NCBI RefSeq assembly: GCF_001182725.1
Contig: NZ_CWHU01000004.1
Coordinates: 161,506 to 225,505 of the forward strand
DNA: 64,000 nt
Source of the DNA: Anaerococcus jeddahensis
GTDB taxonomy: Bacteria > Bacillota > Clostridia > Tissierellales > Peptoniphilaceae
Reading direction: 5' to 3'
Under the pieces are notes generated by a model. That model was given only the letters and a program-made list of their open reading frames with translations, was not told the DNA's origin and ran no database searches. Below, in pieces: positions 61,226 to 64,000 of the stretch. How positions within the stretch are numbered: position 1 is the first letter of the stretch; each line of letters begins with the position of its first letter. The translations under genes and the position numbers were made by a program.

Positions 61226-62497
61226 CTACTCAAAACAAGCTCTAATAACTTCAATTATTTTATCTTGCTCTTCTTCTGCCATCTTATTATCACTTGGAAG
61301 GCATAGTCCTCTTTTAAATATATCTGAACATATATCTTCTGGAAGATCGTCTCTATCATCTACAAATCCACCTCTAATATATGCATTTGTAAGAGCTTTT
61401 GCTTTTCCATATCTATTTATAAAATCATTATTTCTAAATATAGGTTGTTTATGCATTGGTTTCCATATTGGTCTGCCTTCTGCATTTATGCTTGCTATTG
61501 CATCCAATATTTCATGAGGTGATGATTTTCCTTTTTCTGATTTATATAAATAGTCAAAATCTCCTCTAACTTCTTTAGACATATAATCTTTATCTATTAT
61601 CATACAGGATAGCCAGTAGTTTGGTTCTGAATTTTTTTCATCAAAAGGATTCATTGAAATTGGCAAACCTTTTAATCCTTCTTTATATCTATAATAAATT
61701 TCTTTTTTTTGCCTAATATGTTCTTTAAGATAAGGTATTTGTCCTCTTACAACACCTGCTATAACATTACTCATCCTGTAGTTATAACCAACTTCTTCAT
61801 GTTGATACCAAGGAGCATTTTCTCTTGATTGAGTTGACCATTTTCTAGCTTTTTCTGCTGCTTTTTTTGAATCTGTTAAAAGCATGCCGCCTGAAGATCC
61901 TGTTATAATTTTATTTCCATTAAATGAAATTGCATTATATAGACCAAAAGTTCCTGTTTCTTTTCCCTTGTAAGTTGCACCAAATGATTCTGCTGCATCT
62001 TCAATTAAAATAGCATTGTTTTTATTGCAGATATCTATTATTTCATCTAATTTTGCTGGGGTTCCGTATAAATGTACTAATAAAACATATTTTGTATCCG
62101 GATATATTTCAAAAGCTTTTTCTAGTGCCTTTGGATCCATATTCCAAGTATCATATTCTGAATCTATAAATATAGGTTCTGCACCTTCATAACAAATTGA
62201 ATTTGCACTTGCTGAAAAAGTCATAGAAGAACAAAAAACTCTATCTCCTCTTTTTACTCCCGCAAGTTTTATAGCCAAGTGTAGTGTTGAAGTACCGCTT
62301 GCAAGTCCAACTGCATTTTTTGAACCTGTAATTTTTGCCACTTCTTCTTCTACCTTATTAATATTTTCTCCAACTGTTGACATCCAATTTGTTTTAAATG
62401 CTTCTGTCATATATTTTAATTCATCTCCATGCATAGTTGGAGATGATAACCAAACTTTTTTATCTAGAGGCTTAATTTTTTCATTTTTATTTAACAT
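61226..62497 (-). CDS. PglE-like UDP-sugar aminotransferase (locus B)
   Basis: 423 residues, DegT family. WLSSPTMHGDELKYMTEAF, SMTFSASANSICYEGAEPIFID, LLVHLYGTPAKLDEIIDIC and the PLP lysine in AISFNGNKIITGSSGGML (about residue 193) agree closely, as recalled, with Campylobacter PglE. KPMHKQPIF and GLCLPSDNKM are near the end. It aminates UDP-4-keto-6-deoxy-GlcNAc. It starts at the base after the dehydratase stop. Not an ortholog of the locus A aminotransferase, so the loci make different amino sugars from the same dehydratase product. Confidence 0.92.
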   Translation of the reverse strand: MLNKNEKIKPLDKKVWLSSPTMHGDELKYMTEAFKTNWMSTVGENINKVEEEVAKITGSKNAVGLASGTSTLHLAIKLAGVKRGDRVFCSSMTFSASANSICYEGAEPIFIDSEYDTWNMDPKALEKAFEIYPDTKYVLLVHLYGTPAKLDEIIDICNKNNAILIEDAAESFGATYKGKETGTFGLYNAISFNGNKIITGSSGGMLLTDSKKAAEKARKWSTQSRENAPWYQHEEVGYNYRMSNVIAGVVRGQIPYLKEHIRQKKEIYYRYKEGLKGLPISMNPFDEKNSEPNYWLSCMIIDKDYMSKEVRGDFDYLYKSEKGKSSPHEILDAIASINAEGRPIWKPMHKQPIFRNNDFINRYGKAKALTNAYIRGGFVDDRDDLPEDICSDIFKRGLCLPSDNKMAEEEQDKIIEVIRACFE

Positions 62498-64000
62498 TTA
62501 TTTCACCTTTTTATCATTTTTTCCTATAAATGTACTTATCAAAGTATTTATCGTAACAACTATGTCTAATTCGTCTATGTTTTCTTGATTTATTACCTTA
62601 TCTAATTTTTGGAAAAATTCTTCTTTTGAAAATTCTAATGGTCTTCCTACGGATATTCCTTCTACTTTTGTATCTGATAATAATTCTTCATCCATTAGTC
62701 TTTCTTCGTATAGTTTTTCTCCTGGTCTTAGTCCTGTGTATACTATTGGCATGTCTATGTCTGGTTTGTAGCCTGATAATTTTATCAATTGCCTTGCCAA
62801 ATAGTCTATTTTTACCGGCTCTCCCATATCTAGGACAAATATTTCTCCGCCTTTTGCCATTGAGCCTGCTTGTAATACTAATTTTACTGCTTCTTTTATG
62901 GTCATAAAGTAACGGATTATTTCTGGGTGAGTTACTGTTACTGGTCCACCTGATGCTATTTGTTCTTTGAATAGTGGTATTACTGATCCGTTTGAACCTA
63001 GGACGTTTCCAAATCTTACTGCAACAAATTCTGTTTGTGGTGTTTTTCCTTGTAGGTAATCTTTTGGATTTATTGTAACTATTCTATCTCCATCGTTGAT
63101 TGTTACTTTTGCTAGTTTTTCGTATTCTTTGTTTTGTCTTATATCGTTTATTCCTTGGATTATTTTCTCGCAAACTCTTTTTGTTGCTCCCATTACTGAT
63201 GTTGGATTTACTGCCTTGTCTGTTGATATTAGGACAAATCTTTTTGCATTATATATTAATGAAAGAAGGGCTACTATGTAGGTTCCTCTTACATTATTTT
63301 TTATTGCCTCTACTGGACTTACTTCCATCAATGGAACGTGTTTGTGCGCTGCTGCGTGGAATATTATTTCTGGTTTGTATGTTTCGAATACTTTTTTTAC
63401 TCTTGCATAGTCTCTTACTGAACCAATCAAGGTTATAAATTTTAAATCTTTATTATTTCTTTTTAACTCTTGCTCAATTTCGTAGGCATTATTTTCATAT
63501 ATATCAAATATTATCAAAAGTTTTGGTCCGTATTGGGCAATCTGCCTACATAATTCTGACCCTATTGATCCGCCTCCTCCTGTTACAAGAACTACCTTGT
63601 CGTTTAGGTAATCGAAGGTTTCATTTGAGAAAATTTTCACTGGATCACGTCCTAGTAAATCTTCAATTTGGACATCTTTCATTCCTGACATTGATACGCT
63701 TCCTGAAACTAATTGGTAAATTCCTGGTAGGACTTTTACTTCACAATTTGTTTCATTGCATATTTGTAGGATTTCTCTTTTTTGATTTTCTTGGGCTGAT
63801 GGTAGAGCAACCAAGATGAGGTCTATATCTTCTTTTTTAACGATTTCTTTTATTAAGTCTCTCCCACCAAATATTTTGGTTCCGTCTATATATTGACCTT
63901 TTTTTTCTGGATTGTCGTCTATAAAGGCTACTACTTTTATTGCAGTGTTTTTTTGTTTATTAGATTTATTTATGTCTTCTTTTATAGTTTGTCCAGCTGA
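62498..64000 (-). CDS. UDP-GlcNAc 4,6-dehydratase, membrane type (locus B), N-terminus beyond window
   Basis: The frame is open from the stop at 62498 to the window end, giving about 500 C-terminal residues; an apparent TTG start at 63814 is internal. It contains the GQTIKEDINKSNKQ and VVAFIDDNPEKKGQYIDGTK stretch, VLVTGGGGSIGSELCRQI, DKAVNPTSVMGATKR, RFGNVLGSNGSVIP and GLRPGEKLYEE, almost the same as the gene at 44276-46237. Differences cluster around TINPKDYLQGKTPQTEF and in the region nearest the window end. Four membrane helices should lie outside. It feeds the PglE-like enzyme encoded immediately downstream. Confidence 0.92.
   Translation of the reverse strand, partial: SAGQTIKEDINKSNKQKNTAIKVVAFIDDNPEKKGQYIDGTKIFGGRDLIKEIVKKEDIDLILVALPSAQENQKREILQICNETNCEVKVLPGIYQLVSGSVSMSGMKDVQIEDLLGRDPVKIFSNETFDYLNDKVVLVTGGGGSIGSELCRQIAQYGPKLLIIFDIYENNAYEIEQELKRNNKDLKFITLIGSVRDYARVKKVFETYKPEIIFHAAAHKHVPLMEVSPVEAIKNNVRGTYIVALLSLIYNAKRFVLISTDKAVNPTSVMGATKRVCEKIIQGINDIRQNKEYEKLAKVTINDGDRIVTINPKDYLQGKTPQTEFVAVRFGNVLGSNGSVIPLFKEQIASGGPVTVTHPEIIRYFMTIKEAVKLVLQAGSMAKGGEIFVLDMGEPVKIDYLARQLIKLSGYKPDIDMPIVYTGLRPGEKLYEERLMDEELLSDTKVEGISVGRPLEFSKEEFFQKLDKVINQENIDELDIVVTINTLISTFIGKNDKKVK
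62498..64000 (-). repeat. Large direct repeat (pglF-like block, locus B copy)
   Basis: Second copy of 44276-45769, 18.2 kb away in the same orientation; high but not perfect nucleotide identity, lower toward 64000. Confidence 0.85.

Noticed and set aside
63814..64000. Start of the locus B dehydratase at 63814
   Set aside because: The TTG lies inside a conserved ILVALPSAQ stretch and the frame stays open and homologous to the window end.

Overview
The window is AT-rich DNA from a low-GC Gram-positive bacterium. The metG-tatD-rnmV-rsmA cluster, a T-box before tyrS, an LCP-family attachment protein, CpsB/C/D-type polysaccharide regulators and strong GGAGG ribosome sites all point to Firmicutes. 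I infer an anaerobic coccus of the Anaerococcus/Peptoniphilus type from gene content, but the species cannot be read from the sequence.

Positions 1-4.5 kb hold two directly repeated IS110-family elements around an orphan BceRS/GraRS-like two-component system. Positions 4.6-29.6 kb are mostly housekeeping genes on the minus strand: a CobW GTPase with a zinc secondary-alcohol dehydrogenase, an ilvA-murE-flavoprotein-oxidoreductase operon, a PTS glucose-type EIICB (plus strand), glutaredoxin, metG-tatD-rnmV-rsmA, a 1239-residue coiled-coil surface protein with a CAP-like centre, tyrS and an iron alcohol dehydrogenase. The gaps between these genes carry a family of palindromic MITE-like repeats. 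These sit at intrinsic terminators, leave a copy of the terminator on each side, and sometimes contain a multi-hairpin module whose stems show compensatory changes.

Positions 28-64 kb are a double cell-surface polysaccharide region. Locus A (about 28-46 kb) and locus B (about 48-64 kb, running off the window) share one plan. A minus-strand operon runs from a PglF-like dehydratase through aminotransferase, initiating sugar transferase, glycosyltransferases, EpsG-type polymerase and TupA-like protein to a Wzx flippase. It converges on a plus-strand pair: an XRE-HTH/UDP-glucose dehydrogenase fusion and a UDP-glucuronate 4-epimerase. Beyond that pair lie the chain-length/tyrosine-kinase genes. 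Locus B has an intact CpsC, CpsD, CpsB and SH3 lipoprotein set. Locus A has only a fused CpsC-CpsD pseudokinase and an SH3 lipoprotein, and its 4-epimerase is frameshifted. An LCP ligase gene lies between the loci.

The most notable observations are as follows. (1) The leader of the IS110 element reads as a bridge RNA: its two loops hold guides matching the target site inside the palindromic repeat and the element's own donor junction. (2) An HTH regulator is fused to UDP-glucose dehydrogenase, duplicated almost identically 21 kb apart, with paired candidate operators. (3) A repeat family is associated with duplicated terminators and contains a covarying structured module. (4) The locus A BY-kinase is degenerate and the cognate phosphatase gene is missing from that locus.
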